From: Primula veris
Lineage: Eukaryota > Streptophyta > Magnoliopsida > Ericales > Primulaceae
Length of the DNA: 64,000 nt
NCBI GenBank assembly: GCA_963682055.1
Contig: OY821748.1
Location: forward strand, 34,207,661 to 34,271,660
Direction: 5' to 3'
In this document: in pieces, positions 31,679 to 43,837 of the stretch
Position numbering within the stretch: position 1 is the first letter of the stretch
Layout of the letters: each line of letters begins with the position of its first letter
Notes under the pieces: generated by a model
What the model was told of the DNA's origin: nothing
The model's input: only the letters and a program-made list of their open reading frames with translations
Databases searched by the model: none
Program-made: the position numbers and the translations under genes

Positions 31679-33470
31679 TTGCACCCCGAATGTGCACCCA
31701 CACCCGCTCTGGGGGGCACAGACGAAAAAACCACTAGGCGTTTCGTCGACGAAATCAGAGAGTTAGAGCACGCCGCCTACAAATGCTTCTATAACATGAC
31801 AATCGTGGATAGGCAAAAGAGAGGCGAACGAGTCATGAGAGGTATCCAGAGGGCGACAAGACCAACGATATGGTCGATGAAGAGATTGAAACCGAACCAC
31901 TTTACCGAAGAAAAACCGCCGTCATCCCAGAAGAGAAGCTCCAGTTACGTCAGGCCCAGCCATCGGCCTCAGGAATCCCGAAGTCTGAAGATCAAAAGAG
32001 TCCCAACTTCGATAGCAAAAACAACAAGGAACAGGGTCCGCAATGGTAGAAAGTGCCCTCGACCTAAGAGAATATATAGACCTCACAATCTGAAGTAGAG
32101 ATGCCCGAGAAACCATCTCTATCAAGAGAACGCACACTGAGGATGGAAAAGTTCAAGAAGCAACGCACACAACCATCATAAACCCAGACGAGAATCTGGA
32201 AGAGAGAGAACACCCGAGAGAGTTATCTCCAGCCAAAGAGAGTGACATCAAAGGTTTCCCTCCCCAAGGAGAGATAGAAGGTTGATAACCCCCCAAAGAG
32301 ACCGAATGTCGCCCACCCCGCAAAGAGATCGGAGGTCGCCAAGCCCGCAAAAAGACCCAAGGTCACCAGACCCTCGAATGAACCGAAGATCACCAACGAC
32401 AAAAAAAACCCGATCGTTCGCCATCCCCTAAACGCATAAGCTCTCATGACAGGATAAGGGCCAACCCTTTCCACCCTACTGCTGTGGATGAGGCCGTGGA
32501 AAGGGCTAGGAGAGTAGTGATAAGGAACCCGCTCTGTCATACCATCCGAATGACACCTAACCCTTCTGGCTTCCAAATAGCAGAGTTTGCAAAATATGAC
32601 GGGAAGAGCTGTCCGGTCGCACACCTCAGTCAGTTCTGCCAAGCCATGAGTGCCTATCTGGGGAATGACAATCTTAAAACCCAAAATTTTTTGGCCAGTC
32701 TGGGGCCAGTACCCCTGGAATGGTATCACATAATTCCCGACGGTTCAATCCGAACTTGGGAAGATTTATACCAAGACTTCTGTCGAAAGTTTTCTTCATG
32801 TCTCTAACCCAAAGAAACCCTTGACAAGCTTTTGAAGATAAAGACCAATCCCGATGAGAGGATCAAGGACTTATTCCAAAGGCATTCCGAGATGTTCAAT
32901 TAGGTAGAGTATTGCCCAAAAAAAGTGGCCGCTCAAAATTTTATCAATGGGATCCCCCGGGGGCATCGGGCTGGAACGGACCTCGCTGGAAAACTTTTCC
33001 AAACTATGGGAGACCTTAAGGAATACTACAACAGGCTGGCAAGAATGGAGTAGGATGCTTTTGAGCCAATAGATGAGGTGAAGGAAGCAAGAATAGAACC
33101 TAAGATCAGGGAGAAGCCAAAGAAATTGGCACCGGAAAAAAAGGTCTAACCAAAATCGGCCCTGAGAAAGAAACGGTTATGGAGGAAGAATGGATAATAA
33201 TCATGGTAAAGGGAGGTCGGATCGTCAGAACCTACCCTATGACCAACCTAATAAATGACCCTACACCGAGAGGATTGAGTATGCGAAAATTGAGCCGCCC
33301 AAGTTGAAAAAATTGTTCAAAGAAATGTTGCTCGAGTTAGCAAATGAGCCTTTTTTTATCAAGGCACCTAAAATGATTTCTGACGGTACCAAGCGACCAA
33401 CATGACAATAAAGCAAATATCATCAAGATCACGGACATTTCATGCAAGAATACCAGAATCTAAAGTGGAA
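31679..33470 (+). pseudogene. gag: gag of second Tat-type element
   Basis: The Gag core is in a 107-residue ORF (32484-32807), with IAEFAKYDGKSCPVAHLSQF and LGPVPLEWYHIIPDGSIRTW, parallel to the core of the first element. It continues after a stop, with QRHSEMFN, a TAG at 32901-32903, and VEYC. Near 33410-33465 the peptide QYHQDHGHFMQEYQNLKWK retains the H...GH part of the knuckle-like motif but has lost the final cysteine. Several frames and stops; not functional. Confidence 0.75.
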
Positions 33471-33719
33471 GCTATCTGGATGGTGAAAGGAAGGCGAACT
33501 TGAAAAATATCTTGAGAAGGGAGGAGGAGATCGGGAGGGTCTACACCTAGACAAAGGAAAACTGCATTGCGTGGTTATATACCAAAGCAACCCCAACCAG
33601 GGAATGTGAGAGCGAAACATAATACAAAAGTCAGCCCATACTCTCTCAGTGGCGAGATCAAGTGGAATGACACCCCAAGAAAAACGACAATGTCTAGAAA
33701 TCCCCAGTGAACCCATCGA

Positions 33720-34320
33720 CTTTTCTGATGAAGACCTATACAGAGGGGAGTTCCCAGACAACGATGCGATCAGTCTAATGATAAAAATCTGGGGAAATAC
33801 TGTCAACTATGTCTTGGTTGACTAGGGGAGTGTCATAGATTTACTTTATGGTATGGTCTATCGCAAAATGCGGTTAACCCTCCATGACCTGACCCCCTCA
33901 GACGTGTAGTTGGTGGGATTCATCTCGGAGTCCATTAAACCTCTCGGGAAAGTGACCATACCCGTGCAAACAGGATCAGTCACTATCAACATCGAGTTCC
34001 TGGTAGTCAACATAAAATATGGTCGTAACACCATTCTAGGAAGGCCTTGGGTTCACGCCATAAAGGGGCTCCCCTCGACATACCATCAAAAGGTGAAATT
34101 CCCTAGACCCATCGACATTCAATTTGTCTATGATAGTCAAAACACATCTCGGAATTGCATGGCTCATGCCCTGAACTCTAAGAGCACGCTCTCCGTCGAT
34201 GCAACGCTAAAATATATGAAAGAATTTACCAAGAAAAAGAAGGTATTGAAGAGAACGACTGTCGAAGGATTGAGGAAATCCAAATACTCCGAGAGTATGA
34301 GGAAAAGTACTTTCTTATAG
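33720..34320 (+). pseudogene. Protease of second Tat-type element (active-site stop)
   Basis: The active site reads VLVD-stop-GS: GAC TAG GGG at 33820-33828, where D-Q-G is expected. The active site itself is therefore destroyed by a CAG to TAG change. Downstream the fold is recognisable as VGFISESIKPLGKVTIPV and ILGRPWVHAIKG (33910-34070). Confidence 0.8.
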
Positions 34321-35330
34321 GTGAGAATTTGAACAAAGCGGAAGCGCATGATATGGAAGCATTCCTATTGGAGAACAATAACGATTTTGTCTAGAACCCG
34401 AGCGGAAGCACGAGATACTCTGAACGTTCAGCCCGGAATCGAAGCCAATCATACAAAGAGGACGAAGAACGTTTCTACGTAACGTTGAGGAAATAACAAA
34501 AGAAGTCAGAAGACTTTTAGAAGAAGGTGCAATCATGGAAGTGCTCTACTCCACAACATTTATCACCCCTACCGGAAATTTCTGCTATAAGGGGAGTGCC
34601 CATTGGACTGAAGAATGCGGAATACACATACCAGAGGATGGTGACAAAGATTTTTAGAGAACATATCGAAAAACGAATGGAGGTGTATATTAATGACATG
34701 GTCATCTGACCAGTGGTGAAGTAGGAGCATCTAAAAGATCTCGGAAAAGTCTTCGCCACAATCAGAGAGAATCGTATCAAGTTGAATGCATCAAAGTGCG
34801 CGTTTAGAGTGGGCTCGGGAAAATTTATCGGGTTCATGGTCCATAACAGAGGAATAAAAGCTAATCCAGATCAAATTGATGCTGTAAATAATTTGATGGC
34901 CCCGAGTACGGTCAAGGAAATACAATCCTTGGCGGGGAAAGCGGCCGCCTTAAACCGGTTTCTGAGTAAATCGGGAGACAAGTGTCGCCCCTTCTTCAAA
35001 CTACTTAAGAGTAGAAAGAATTTCTTATGGACAGAGCAATGGGATGAGGCCTTCGCCGCGCTCAAGGACTATCCAGGAAATGCACCACGACTGAAGAAAC
35101 TCAACTTGGGGGACATAATAGTCCTATACCTGGCAGTCTCGAAATTCACAGTCAGTATCGCGCTACTACGAGAAGAAAGAAGAGAACAGCAACCTATCTA
35201 CGTTATTAGTAAAACATTTGCTGAGCTAACCCACTTTGACATCCTATTTCAAGCCAAGAACGCCGATAAAGGGCCAAGTCCTTGTGGATTTCATCGCAGA
35301 ATTCACAAGCGACTACACTAAAGAGTTGAA
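34321..35330 (+). pseudogene. RT and connecting RNase H of second element (internal deletion)
   Basis: RT N-terminal sequence (EVRRLLEEGAIMEVLYS) joins directly to TTFITPTGNFCY near 34550, so the central fingers region with the first catalytic aspartate is deleted. The YxDD box is mutated to YINDM (about 34687). The thumb and connection follow in the ORF 34782-35321 (KLNASKCAFRVGSGKFIGFM ... VLYLAVSKFTVSIALLREE). Not functional. Confidence 0.8.
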
Positions 35331-35339
35331 GCCCTAAGC

Positions 35340-35555
35340 CGAAAATACTTGGAATCTCTATGTTGATGGATCAGTAACGAAAGAAAGTTCTGGAGCAGGG
35401 ATATTAATAAAGCCCGCGGAAGACATGATCACAAAAAAATCCCTGCAGCTCGGATTTCACGCAACGAATAACGAAGCAGAGTATGAAGCCCTCCTCGCAG
35501 GACTAAAATCCTCCTTGGTATTGGAATGCACGAAGAACATTGTATACTCGGACTC
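35340..35555 (+). pseudogene. Second RNase H of second element, N-part
   Basis: Begins LYVDGSVTKESSGAGI (first D), then NNEAEYEALLAG (E), and stops at IVYSDS (D), where the solo LTR is inserted. The target duplication GACTC is at 35551-35555. Confidence 0.85.
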
Positions 35556-37575
35556 TGTAACGTCTCGGAAATTTTATACTTTATTATTAATTTTAGTAAT
35601 AAGATAGTGATATTTAGTTTTGTGGGCGATTACGTATTTGTGTGAAATATACTTGTGTGATATGAAATTGGGTGTATATAATAGTTGTGGGGGTGATTGA
35701 TATCGTGTAATAAGTAAGTGGACTAATTAGTAAATTAGTAAAACCTAAATATCTACATATACATATATACATATACATATTACATATATACATAGATACA
35801 TATATACATATATACGGAAAGAGATAAGAGGAGAGAGAGACTAGCGGAGTTGACTTAGAAAGAGAGAGACGAACGCCGGAGAAGGGGTTTAGGTCGTCGG
35901 AAAGGGGCTGGTCAGGTCTGATCGACGAGTTTGGGCAGCGGTGCGTGGGTTTTTCTCGGGTTTCGGGTATCCGGGGTTTGATTCCGTTTCGGGTGCGTTC
36001 GGACTCCGTTTTTCACGATTAAATACATTATTTTGATCTACTCTTCGAGTCCTATCTATCCGTGTAAGCCGTTTTATCTGATTTTGACTTTTATAAAAAC
36101 CCATTTTTAGGGTTTCATTAATAATCCGAATTTACATCAATTTTATTGATCCGTAGCTCGTTCTAATTACGTTTAGGGACTACTTGAGGGCGATTAGTGG
36201 GATGTCCATATCTAGCTTTGATTGTTCGGTGGGTTTTCGGTTCGAGGTTGGGATATTTTTACAAACGAGCTCTCGTTTGTATAGGTAAGGGGGAAGAATA
36301 TAGTTTCGCTTTAAAGGCGGTTTTTATGTGTTGTTTGTTGTATGCTAGGCTATGTAAATGGTTAGTTGGTTGGTTAGTGTGCATTGCATCATGTTATTGT
36401 ATTGTGTATGTGTAACATGCTTCCATGGTTTTATTTATGCTAATCATATTGTTTATGGGGATTATGTTATGTATGGCAATTTTACCATTTTTAATTGAGA
36501 AAGAATTGTAAACAAAAATGTGACGGTGGTGATATAGTGCGTGATATTTATTTTATTTTTGTTTGGTGGACTTTACCATTTATGTTTTTCGGAGTCTTTT
36601 ATATTTATTTTAGGGATTGCAGTACCAAGTGTTAAGGCGGAGCTGTGTCAGCTTACGGTGAGATCCCGGAAACTTGCGCAAGGATTAGGTATATCGGTAC
36701 CATAGGGTTAGTCCCCTTAAAGCCGGCCCCATATCTTTTGGTCACATGTTAGTGTCAGAATATGGGTGAGGGAACCATTGCACTTTGGGTCCTAGAGCAG
36801 AGTGGCTCTAAAAGTGGGTACATTTGAGGCAATCCCGACTTTGTGTTTTGTTGAGTCCTTTTTTTTATTTTGTTTTGTTTTATTTTATTTGTTTTATTAT
36901 TAATTCAGTTGATCTTGATTATATGTTCATTTACTTGTGTTGCGAGTTATATTTGTTGATGTGTTTTTCGTGCAATTACCTTTATCATTATTTGTCAGAT
37001 ATCATATTTGCCATGTTAGGATTGTGTGTGCGTGCTTGCATGAAGCTCATTATCATATTACACGTGATCGCGCGCACGCTAGACTTGTTTTTGTTCATTT
37101 TGGCATTATCTCATTTTGAGCCTTGTTGGCCTAGTAAGAGTTTAACGCGAGGTTAATTTTCTTTTGGTTGGAGTAACTTATCTCGTGCACTTGTATATTT
37201 TAGATTACGCTATTTTATAGAATGTCAGCTGGGTTGGATTTGATTTTGGATTATTTGGTAATCGCGTTGCGATTTTGTTATATGTTGTTTCAGGCAGGTC
37301 TAATTTATTGGAAACACATAGATACGCAAAGCTCATGCCGAAATTTTCTAAAACGTATTGTTTTGTTTGTGTTGTCACATTTGAACACCGTTGGCTACCC
37401 TTAGGCCAATTTAGTGAATCAAATGTGATTATCGGCATGGCTTGAATCATTTATTTGGTTCTATTGATTAGCATATTATCGAATGGCTTTCCGCATGTTT
37501 TGTTATTTTAACTTTTCCCTTTTTATTTTCATTTACACTCACGACCTGGGTTTATCCAAAATCCGGGGCGTGACA
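35556..37575. mobile_element. Solo LTR (family 2), 2.0 kb, in RNase H
   Basis: Starts TGTAACGTCTCGG and ends CCGGGGCGTGACA, with perfect 5-bp duplication GACTC on both sides (35551-35555 and 37576-37580). TGTAACG...CGTGACA termini are common in plant Ty3/gypsy LTRs, so a Ty3 origin is likely. No internal coding domain is present. Removing it mentally joins YSDS to a TAG and then LVVNQV in the same frame, confirming precise insertion. Confidence 0.92.
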
Positions 37576-37815
37576 GACTCATAGCTTGTTGTCAATCAAG
37601 TATCAAAAAACTTCCAAGCTCGAGACAAGCGGATGACCGAGTACTAGCAGAAGCTAAAGAATGTAATATCGCGGTTTGAGGAATGCAGCTTGGAGAATAT
37701 ATCAAAGAATGAGAACTCTCATAATGACGCGCTGGCCACCTTGGCTTCAGCGATGAAAATGAAGGGCTCTCAAACCATAACTGTGGAAATCCTCGAGAAC
37801 CCTAGCATCGGTCAA
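37576..37815 (+). pseudogene. Second RNase H of second element, C-part
   Basis: Resumes with a TAG (37582-37584, expected Q) and LVVNQVSKNFQARDKRM, then the last catalytic aspartate in NSHNDALATLASAM (near 37715-37756). Confidence 0.8.
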
Positions 37816-37849
37816 ACAAGATAATCGGTAATGACGATTCACCACCCAT

Positions 37850-38940
37850 AAAGTTAGATAAAAGAGATAATCGAGTACCTAAGGGACATGAAACTGTCAA
37901 ATGAGAAGGCTAAAGCCATCCGTATGAAAAGGAATGCCCTGAATTATTGGCTTAGCCTCGAAGGAAAGCTCTACAAACGAAACAAGCTTGGTTCACATCT
38001 TTTATGAGTAAGACAGGAGGACGTCCAGGGAATTTTAGAAGAGCTTCATCAAGGATCGTGCGGGAGCCACATTCACAGAAGGGCGCTAGCGCTGAAGGAT
38101 ATGACGCATGGCTACTGGTGGCCACAAATGGCCGTCTACATGGTAGCATCCGTCAAGAAATGTGACACCTACCAAAGGTTTGAGCCGATTAGACATCTAC
38201 TAGCAGAAGTTATGCATCCGATTAAGGCGCCATGGCCCTTCGCCCAATGGGGACTTGATATCGTAGAAAGCTCCCTACAGCCCCTGGGAAGGTAAACTAG
38301 ATTCTAGCCACCATGGACTACTTCACGAAATGGGTGAAGGTCGTCCCACTAAGCAAGATCAAAGCCAAGGATGTAAGGCAGTTTATCTGGAAGAAGATCA
38401 TAACAAGATATGGGCTACCCTACGCCATAATAGCTGATAATGACCCCCAGTTCGCTGATGTTGGACTCCAACCGTGGTTGAAATAGAAGGGAATAAGAGT
38501 CCTCTTCTCATCCCCGACCTACCCGCAGAGCAACGGCCAAGCGGAGTGGACCAATAAGATAATCATAAAAGGGATTAAGACAAGAATGAAGAAAGCCAAA
38601 TGTCACTGGCCTGAAGAACTCCTGAATGTCATATGGTCGTACCGCACCACTACGAAAAGGAGAACAAGGAGACACCATTCAGTTTGGCGTATGTCACCGA
38701 GTTAGTCATACCCAACGAAGAACTGCTCCGGCTGCAGCTAAACCTAATCAAAGAAAAGAGAAATCTAGCGGCGCTCCGACTGGCTAAGTACCAGGCCCAG
38801 GTCAAACAATCGTACGATCGAAAGGTCAAAAACCGATGCTTCATCAAAGCTGACCTCGTCTTGAAGAGGGTGACAACCTACGGGAAAAAAACCCCAGAGA
38901 CGGCAAGCTCGGACCAACCTGGGAGGGGTCCTTCATAGTT
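37850..38940 (+). pseudogene. Integrase of second Tat-type element
   Basis: The zinc-binding region (ELHQGSCGSHIHRRAL ... KKCDTYQRF) and the core are recognisable. The first catalytic D is in FAQWGLDIV (about 38240). Stops and shifts follow. The second D is in IIADNDPQF (about 38430). The AEWTNK block near 38540 holds the E. The C-terminal part includes KYQAQVKQSYDRKVKNR. Beyond 38940 the sequence is noncoding, up to the MULE boundary. Confidence 0.8.
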
Positions 38941-39345
38941 ACAAAGCTTTGCGGAGGGGGAACTTATCGAATCATGCGCTATGGGATTGGAAGAATGGAG
39001 GTTAACCCCTAGCATGCCATCAATCTCAAAAAGTACTATGTCTGACCCAAGGTCCAAACTAAAAATGTTCTGTTTTCCTTTTCAAAAATGCTGTCTTTTT
39101 CTTTACCTTTTTTTACTATTCTAAAAAATATGAGTAGGAATGATGTATCCGGCCGTGAGGGCCACTGCAATGAAAAATCATCAATGAAGTTTTTATTTTC
39201 ACATCTTTAACCAATTTCCTCGTGCAAAATCACTCAAAGATTGAGGGGCATACCAAGCGCATCTACGTCCACATACAAAGATTGAGGGGTATTATGTACG
39301 CTTAAGGAAGTCTTTAGTACTAATTTGTAAGACCACCCGGGGCAA

Positions 39346-39485
39346 GGTTTTTTTACGGTTTTGTAACCTTATCTATTGGGTTTCTATGATTTTGTTACCC
39401 AAACTTTGTGTTTCTCTTTTTAAGTTCCCAAACTATGTGTTTCAGAGTAAATTGGTATCTTCTGTCAAAAAACTTGACAGATGTC
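39346..39485 (+). repeat. MULE left terminal inverted repeat
   Basis: Pairs with 43355-43493 in inverted orientation; starts GGTTTTTTTACGG. Confidence 0.65.
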
Positions 39486-39934
39486 AGACACGTGATCCCA
39501 TGTGCTCATTTAACTCCGCTAAGTTACTATTTTGCCCCCAGTTTTTACGGAAAAGTAGAGCAAAGTGAATTATCACTTCCGCTCAATTATCACTCACATG
39601 TACAACATATACATATACACAAAAATCTCTCTCTCTCATCAAATTTCCCCTTCTCTCACTGGCATTTATTCACTTCTCACCTGAAAATGCTTTGTTTTTG
39701 CAGAAAAAACACCAAAACTCCGTTTGTTTCATAGTAAAAATTTTACATAGGAAAAATATTTCTATGGGAAAGTTTTACACTGAAATTTTTTGTATGCCTT
39801 TCATTTACGGGCGGTTGGTGCATAAAAAAATTTCCACCTAAAATTTTATAAAAAAATCACCCGAAAAATTTATTTTACCCGTAAATGTTTGTTTACACCC
39901 ATTTACAACAAAACAAACAGAGCCCAAATTGCAC

Positions 39935-40434
39935 ACTTCTTTGACCAAAGCAAATCCGGGTAGGATACAACACATGTAGTGATGGAACATGCAAATTTTT
40001 GAACTGGTATGATCCCCCTATGTGTGACATGGCTAAATCTCTAATTCCTGGGCTTCTAAACAAGTCAAATTGCTTGAAAGAAACCGTTGATGAATTGAAG
40101 AAAGATGCTGAAAAAATGAAGACAAATTCTAAAAAAAATGCAAGGTAACGCTGATATTGCCATTGATTCAGCTATTCAAGTGAAAGAATTGGAATTTACA
40201 GCTACTCAAGTGAATGAATTGGAATTTACAGCTACTAAAATGAAAGAATTGGAGTTTACAGCTACTAAAATGAAAGAATTGGTCATCCAAAACTCAGATT
40301 TAAGGGTTAAAGCTAGGTTATACAAAGCAATGTTTTTTATTGCTTGCTTGGTCGTAGGGGTTTTATGGGTTAACCAAGCTTCTCCTAATGTGCACATTAT
40401 GGGAGACAAGACAACCAACATCCAACTGCTATGA
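39935..40434 (+). pseudogene. GRF-type zinc-finger protein pseudogene
   Basis: In one frame 39975-40145 reads CSDGTCKFLNWYDPPMCDMA, then IPGLLNK. This is the C-terminal half of a GRF zinc finger followed by the usual PPMC...IPGLL linker of small plant GRF proteins. A one- or two-base shift separates it from NPGR just upstream. An A-run near 40131-40138 shifts it into the ORF 40138-40434. That ORF has four LEFTATKMKE-like repeats, then a membrane helix (AMFFIACLVVGVLWV) near the C-terminus. It lies inside the MULE, so it may be captured host sequence. Broken by at least two shifts. Confidence 0.6.
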
Positions 40435-40965
40435 CCTAAATGAAGACGAAGATGAAGACGATAATGAAGACATGAATGCTATTTAATGAATTTATTTTTT
40501 TCTAACTAATGTATGCTTTTGATAGAAGATTGATATTTATGCAAGTATTGTTCTAGTAATGAAATGCAATAGCCTATTTTCATAATACATGTGACTTGAC
40601 TCGGATGCAAATATGTATGCATTTTCTACCTTATTTCAACTTCACACATTTCAACTAACAAAACATAAACAATAAACAATACAATTAACATGCTTCACAT
40701 GCTAAAAGGTAGTCAAGGCTCAAAATTTGAAATTTGCACACTTACATAAACAGTAGAATCTCTAGCATAAACAAATAACAAAAGACATTCACTTGCCACA
40801 AAATATAGTGTTTACTGTCATAAATGCACACTTTCCCACCATCATAAAGGCACACTTGCCTTGAAAATAAGTAGTTTGATCCAAAATAAAGGCACACTTG
40901 CCACATTTAAGGCTCACAGGCCATCAAAAAGTTACAAAATAGAGTTTTGAAAAATAAAAGCTATT

Positions 40966-41790
40966 TTTTCTTCTTTTTCAGCATATCCATTGTTGCTTTC
41001 ATTCCAACACCACTAACATGAATACTAACTTGTTTCAAGAGAATACCTTTTGGTGCCTGTTTGGGTGCTTTAAATGGTTGCATAATCCCACAATGCAATA
41101 GAGCCTCACCCTTGATCTTGTTATGAGTGGGAGTTACAACACTTTATTGTGTGGGAATTTTTGTAAGTACTTCATTTCCTTCATCACTCTTACCCTTTTT
41201 ATTGTTGTAAGTGTCAGTTACAACACTTTCTTGTGTGGGAATTTCTGTAAAATCACTTAGGTCTACAAATGTCTGTGTAACTGGTCCCTTATGTTGTCTT
41301 TGCATGATCCTTTTGACACTTTCTCTATGCAATATCAAAATAGAAGCAAAACAGAAGCAAAATATAAATTAAACACAATTTGTAAATAATTCAAATGTAG
41401 TAAAAAAAAAAATGAATTTTACCATCACTGTACACTTCTACCTTTGCCTTGTTTTTTGGCTTGTTGGGTTAATATATTCGTGTTTAATTATCTCAATATC
41501 AATCGCAACCCAGAAATTCAAGTTATCTACTTCTTCATTAACAACATTTTCATGTCTTTGTACACCTCCATTGCCACCTTCATTGTCCCCCTCATTACCA
41601 TTATTTTCTTCAATCACTTCATGTATTAACCCTACCTCACTTCACCCCCTTTTTTATTTTTTTACAAGGCCTAACCACATTATCCTCACCCTCATAATTA
41701 TTCATATTTTTCTTCTTAGGGTACTTCTTTTTAGATTTTGACTCAATGCCGCAAGTTTTTTGGTTATGACCAGGTTTTCCACATGTTGTA
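40966..41790 (-). pseudogene. MULE transposase C-terminal tail remnant
   Basis: The minus strand near 41790-41740 reads YTTCGKPGHNQKTCGIESK, a zinc knuckle (CxxxxGHNxxxC) of the kind at MULE transposase C-termini, with its first cysteine apparently lost. A lysine-rich tail follows. Near 41100-41240 a block IPTQESVVTDTYNNKKG is duplicated as IPTQ-stop-SVVTPTHNKIKG. Frame changes are needed between the pieces. Confidence 0.5.
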
Positions 41791-41980
41791 TAATTAATGA
41801 AAGTCCCCTATTTGCTCACCTTTTTTTTTTGTCACTATTCCGCTTCTCAGGCTTCTCATCATGATATTTTATTCTTATCTTAGGGGGTCTACCCTTCTTA
41901 GCACTACTAGTAAATTTTAGTAACATTTTATCACTATTAGTCACTTGCCACAAATGTTTACCATTGATTGGATTTAAAAA

Positions 41981-42477
41981 TCATGTGTCATTTTTCATAT
42001 AAGTTGCTTTTTTGTAACACTCATTTTCATTATATAACCCTATGCCATCAATCTGAATATCCACTAATGTCTCATCTTCTTTACCAACTTCTACATCACT
42101 ATAACTGAATTTTTCTAACTTCTCAGACTCACCAGTCTCACATTCTACAACCTTAACACCTTCCTCATCTTCACTACTCTCACTGAATTCCATGGTAGTA
42201 AGACAAAATACACCAACTTCCTTACGCATATGAGAAGTAACAAACTTTCGTAACTCTTTTGCATACTTATCTAATATTATTTCAATAACATCAGCTTCAA
42301 AGTCAGAATCTAACCTCTTGTAAAAGATTTTCTTTACATCTAAACATCCAAATGTTGCTGCCATGTTGATTATAGCCATGTATGACATCTTATCAGGCAT
42401 ACAGAAGTCTACATAGCCCATGCTTCCATAGTTCTCATCCCAGAACAACTTTATTGTAAATGCAAGTGTATCTGGAC
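41981..42477 (-). pseudogene. MULE transposase N-terminal domain remnant
   Basis: Starts after a plausible acceptor (AATTGTAG) with PDTLAFTIKLFWDENYGSMG. The middle, VDFCMPDKMSYMAIINMA...LDVKKIFYKR, resembles the PB1-like N-terminal domain of plant MULE transposases, where an early VD...DKMS..E......GY pattern is typical. An acidic tail follows and the frame ends at 41981. The zinc-finger and DDE regions expected next are absent, so the transposase is internally deleted. Confidence 0.5.
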
Positions 42478-42499
42478 CTACAATTAAGTGGAATTATAT

Positions 42500-43354
42500 G
42501 TTACAGAATGTTAAAGTGTAAGTACTGGATTTAATAACACAAATGCAGTACTTACATTTAGATGGGCTGGTGTAATTAGTGGCAAATATGTCTATTAAGT
42601 ACTTAATTTTCTTGCTAATTTTGTGATGTAAATGTTAAATAGCAGGAAAACGCCCAATAGAAAAAAAAATTGCAAGTTATTTAGATGAGTTGCTGTAATT
42701 AGTGGCAAATATTTCTATTACGGAAGTACTTAGATGATGACAGCCTATGATGTAAATATTCTTACTAAATTTTCCAATGTAAATGTTATATAGCAAGAAA
42801 AATGTGTTGAGTATAAAAATCTCAGTTATTTGTTTATGCATGTATGTCTAATATTTTGCTTTATAATTTCAAAATAAATAAAAATAAAATAATGATGGAT
42901 TTGATCTTTTTGGAGATACAATTACAAAAAATAATTAAATAAATAGATAGAAATTGATCAAATATAATACGTATAAAAAATAATTAATTAAATTGAGAGA
43001 GTGATTAGAGAGAATAAATATCGTATTCAATGAAACGAGGTCCAACTCTATCGCGTATGATCCAACCCATTAAACCCCAGTGATGAAAATCCCTAATTTG
43101 ATGAACCCTAATTTCTGATTGTGTGTTTTAATTGTGTTTGGAGAGAGAGAAATGAAAGACAGAATATTTGATCCATAATTAGATTGAGAGATGAAAATCC
43201 CCAATTTACGAAGCCTAATTTTTTTTTAAAATCTATTTCTCGGTTTGTTTTGTTATGTTTAGAGAGATGAGAGATAGATGTATTTACTTTTTGAGACATA
43301 AGTGAGATTTTACATATTTGCCCATAACTGAATTGATTTATTATAAAAAAAATA
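42500..43354. other. MULE 5' noncoding part
   Basis: AT-rich sequence between the transposase remnant and the right TIR. A GTAATTAGTGGCAAATAT block is present twice (near 42569 and 42694), an imperfect direct repeat of about 125 bp spacing. No ORF of note. Confidence 0.45.
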
Positions 43355-43493
43355 TGACATCCGTTAAGTTTTTCGGTGCAAGGTATCAATTTACCGTGAA
43401 CCACATAGTGTGAATAATTAAAAAGAAAAATAGAAAGTTTGAATTATGAAATGACAGAAAACCAATAAGATAAGGTTAAAAACCGTAAAAACC
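43355..43493 (-). repeat. MULE right terminal inverted repeat
   Basis: Inverted partner of 39346-39485; outer end reads CCGTAAAAACC on the plus strand. Confidence 0.65.
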
Positions 43494-43701
43494 GATTAAA
43501 TGAGTAAAATATGAGTTGTTGGAAGGTATGTTGGAATGTAAAAGGGGACCAAAATGAGAGATAAAAGCCGGTTGTTGTTGTTGTTGTTGTTGACCCAAGC
43601 CACCACCCAAAATTGCCATACATACTACATATTTTCATTTCACTTTAGTCCAACTAACACGTCAAATACAGTCGTTACATACTCAAAACAGATATTAATA
43701 G

Positions 43702-43732
<31 letters not shown>

Positions 43733-43803
43733 AGAATAAAAAAGAGGAAATCGTCATCGGAAAAAGCCCCAATCTCATCGCCAACGACTGAGTAGTATAA
43801 TAT

Positions 43804-43836
<33 letters not shown>
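43494..43836 (+). promoter_or_regulatory. Upstream region and leader of the ANTH gene
   Basis: Only about 340 bp separate the MULE end from the ATG, so the MULE sits in the promoter. The leader has a (GTT)n tract (43573-43590) and two separate (TA)n(GA)n tracts (about 43700-43731 and 43803-43836). The second GA tract directly abuts the ATG. GA tracts in 5' leaders are typical GAGA-type (BPC-binding) elements in plants. The TATA position is ambiguous because of the TA repeats. Confidence 0.45.

Positions 43837-43837
<1 letters not shown>

Larger units (their letters stand above)
31160..39345 (+). mobile_element. Second Tat-type Ty3/gypsy relic, nested and truncated
   Basis: Same domain order as the first element: PBS-like TTGGCGCCGTCTC (31539), gag, protease, RT, connecting RNase H, second RNase H, integrase. 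It is more decayed, with an internal deletion in RT, many stops, and a 2.0-kb solo LTR inside the second RNase H. The 5' LTR should end ..CTAATCA at 31537 and has a CTATATAATC TATA-like box near 31313; its left end is unresolved. No 3' LTR was found. The element is cut off by the MULE terminal repeat at 39346, so the right part is missing. Confidence 0.82.
39346..43493 (-). mobile_element. Defective MULE with ~140-bp terminal inverted repeats
   Basis: Left end 39346-39485 and right end 43355-43493 are inverted repeats of each other. The reverse complement of the right end and the left end share GGTTTTT..ACGGTTTT, AACCTTATCT, CACTATGTG/AACTATGTG and GTAAATTG. Identity is roughly 75% by eye. 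Inside, on the minus strand, are a MULE-like N-terminal domain (41981-42477) and a C-terminal zinc-knuckle tail (41780 and leftwards). The DDE catalytic middle is missing. A broken GRF-type zinc-finger gene sits on the plus strand. A 9-bp target duplication was not found, so one edge may have been eroded. It truncates the second Tat-type element. Confidence 0.65.

Noticed and set aside
41412..41741. 109-residue plus-strand ORF with hydrophobic segments
   Set aside because: It lies antisense to the MULE transposase tail, is low in complexity and has no motif; judged a shadow ORF.
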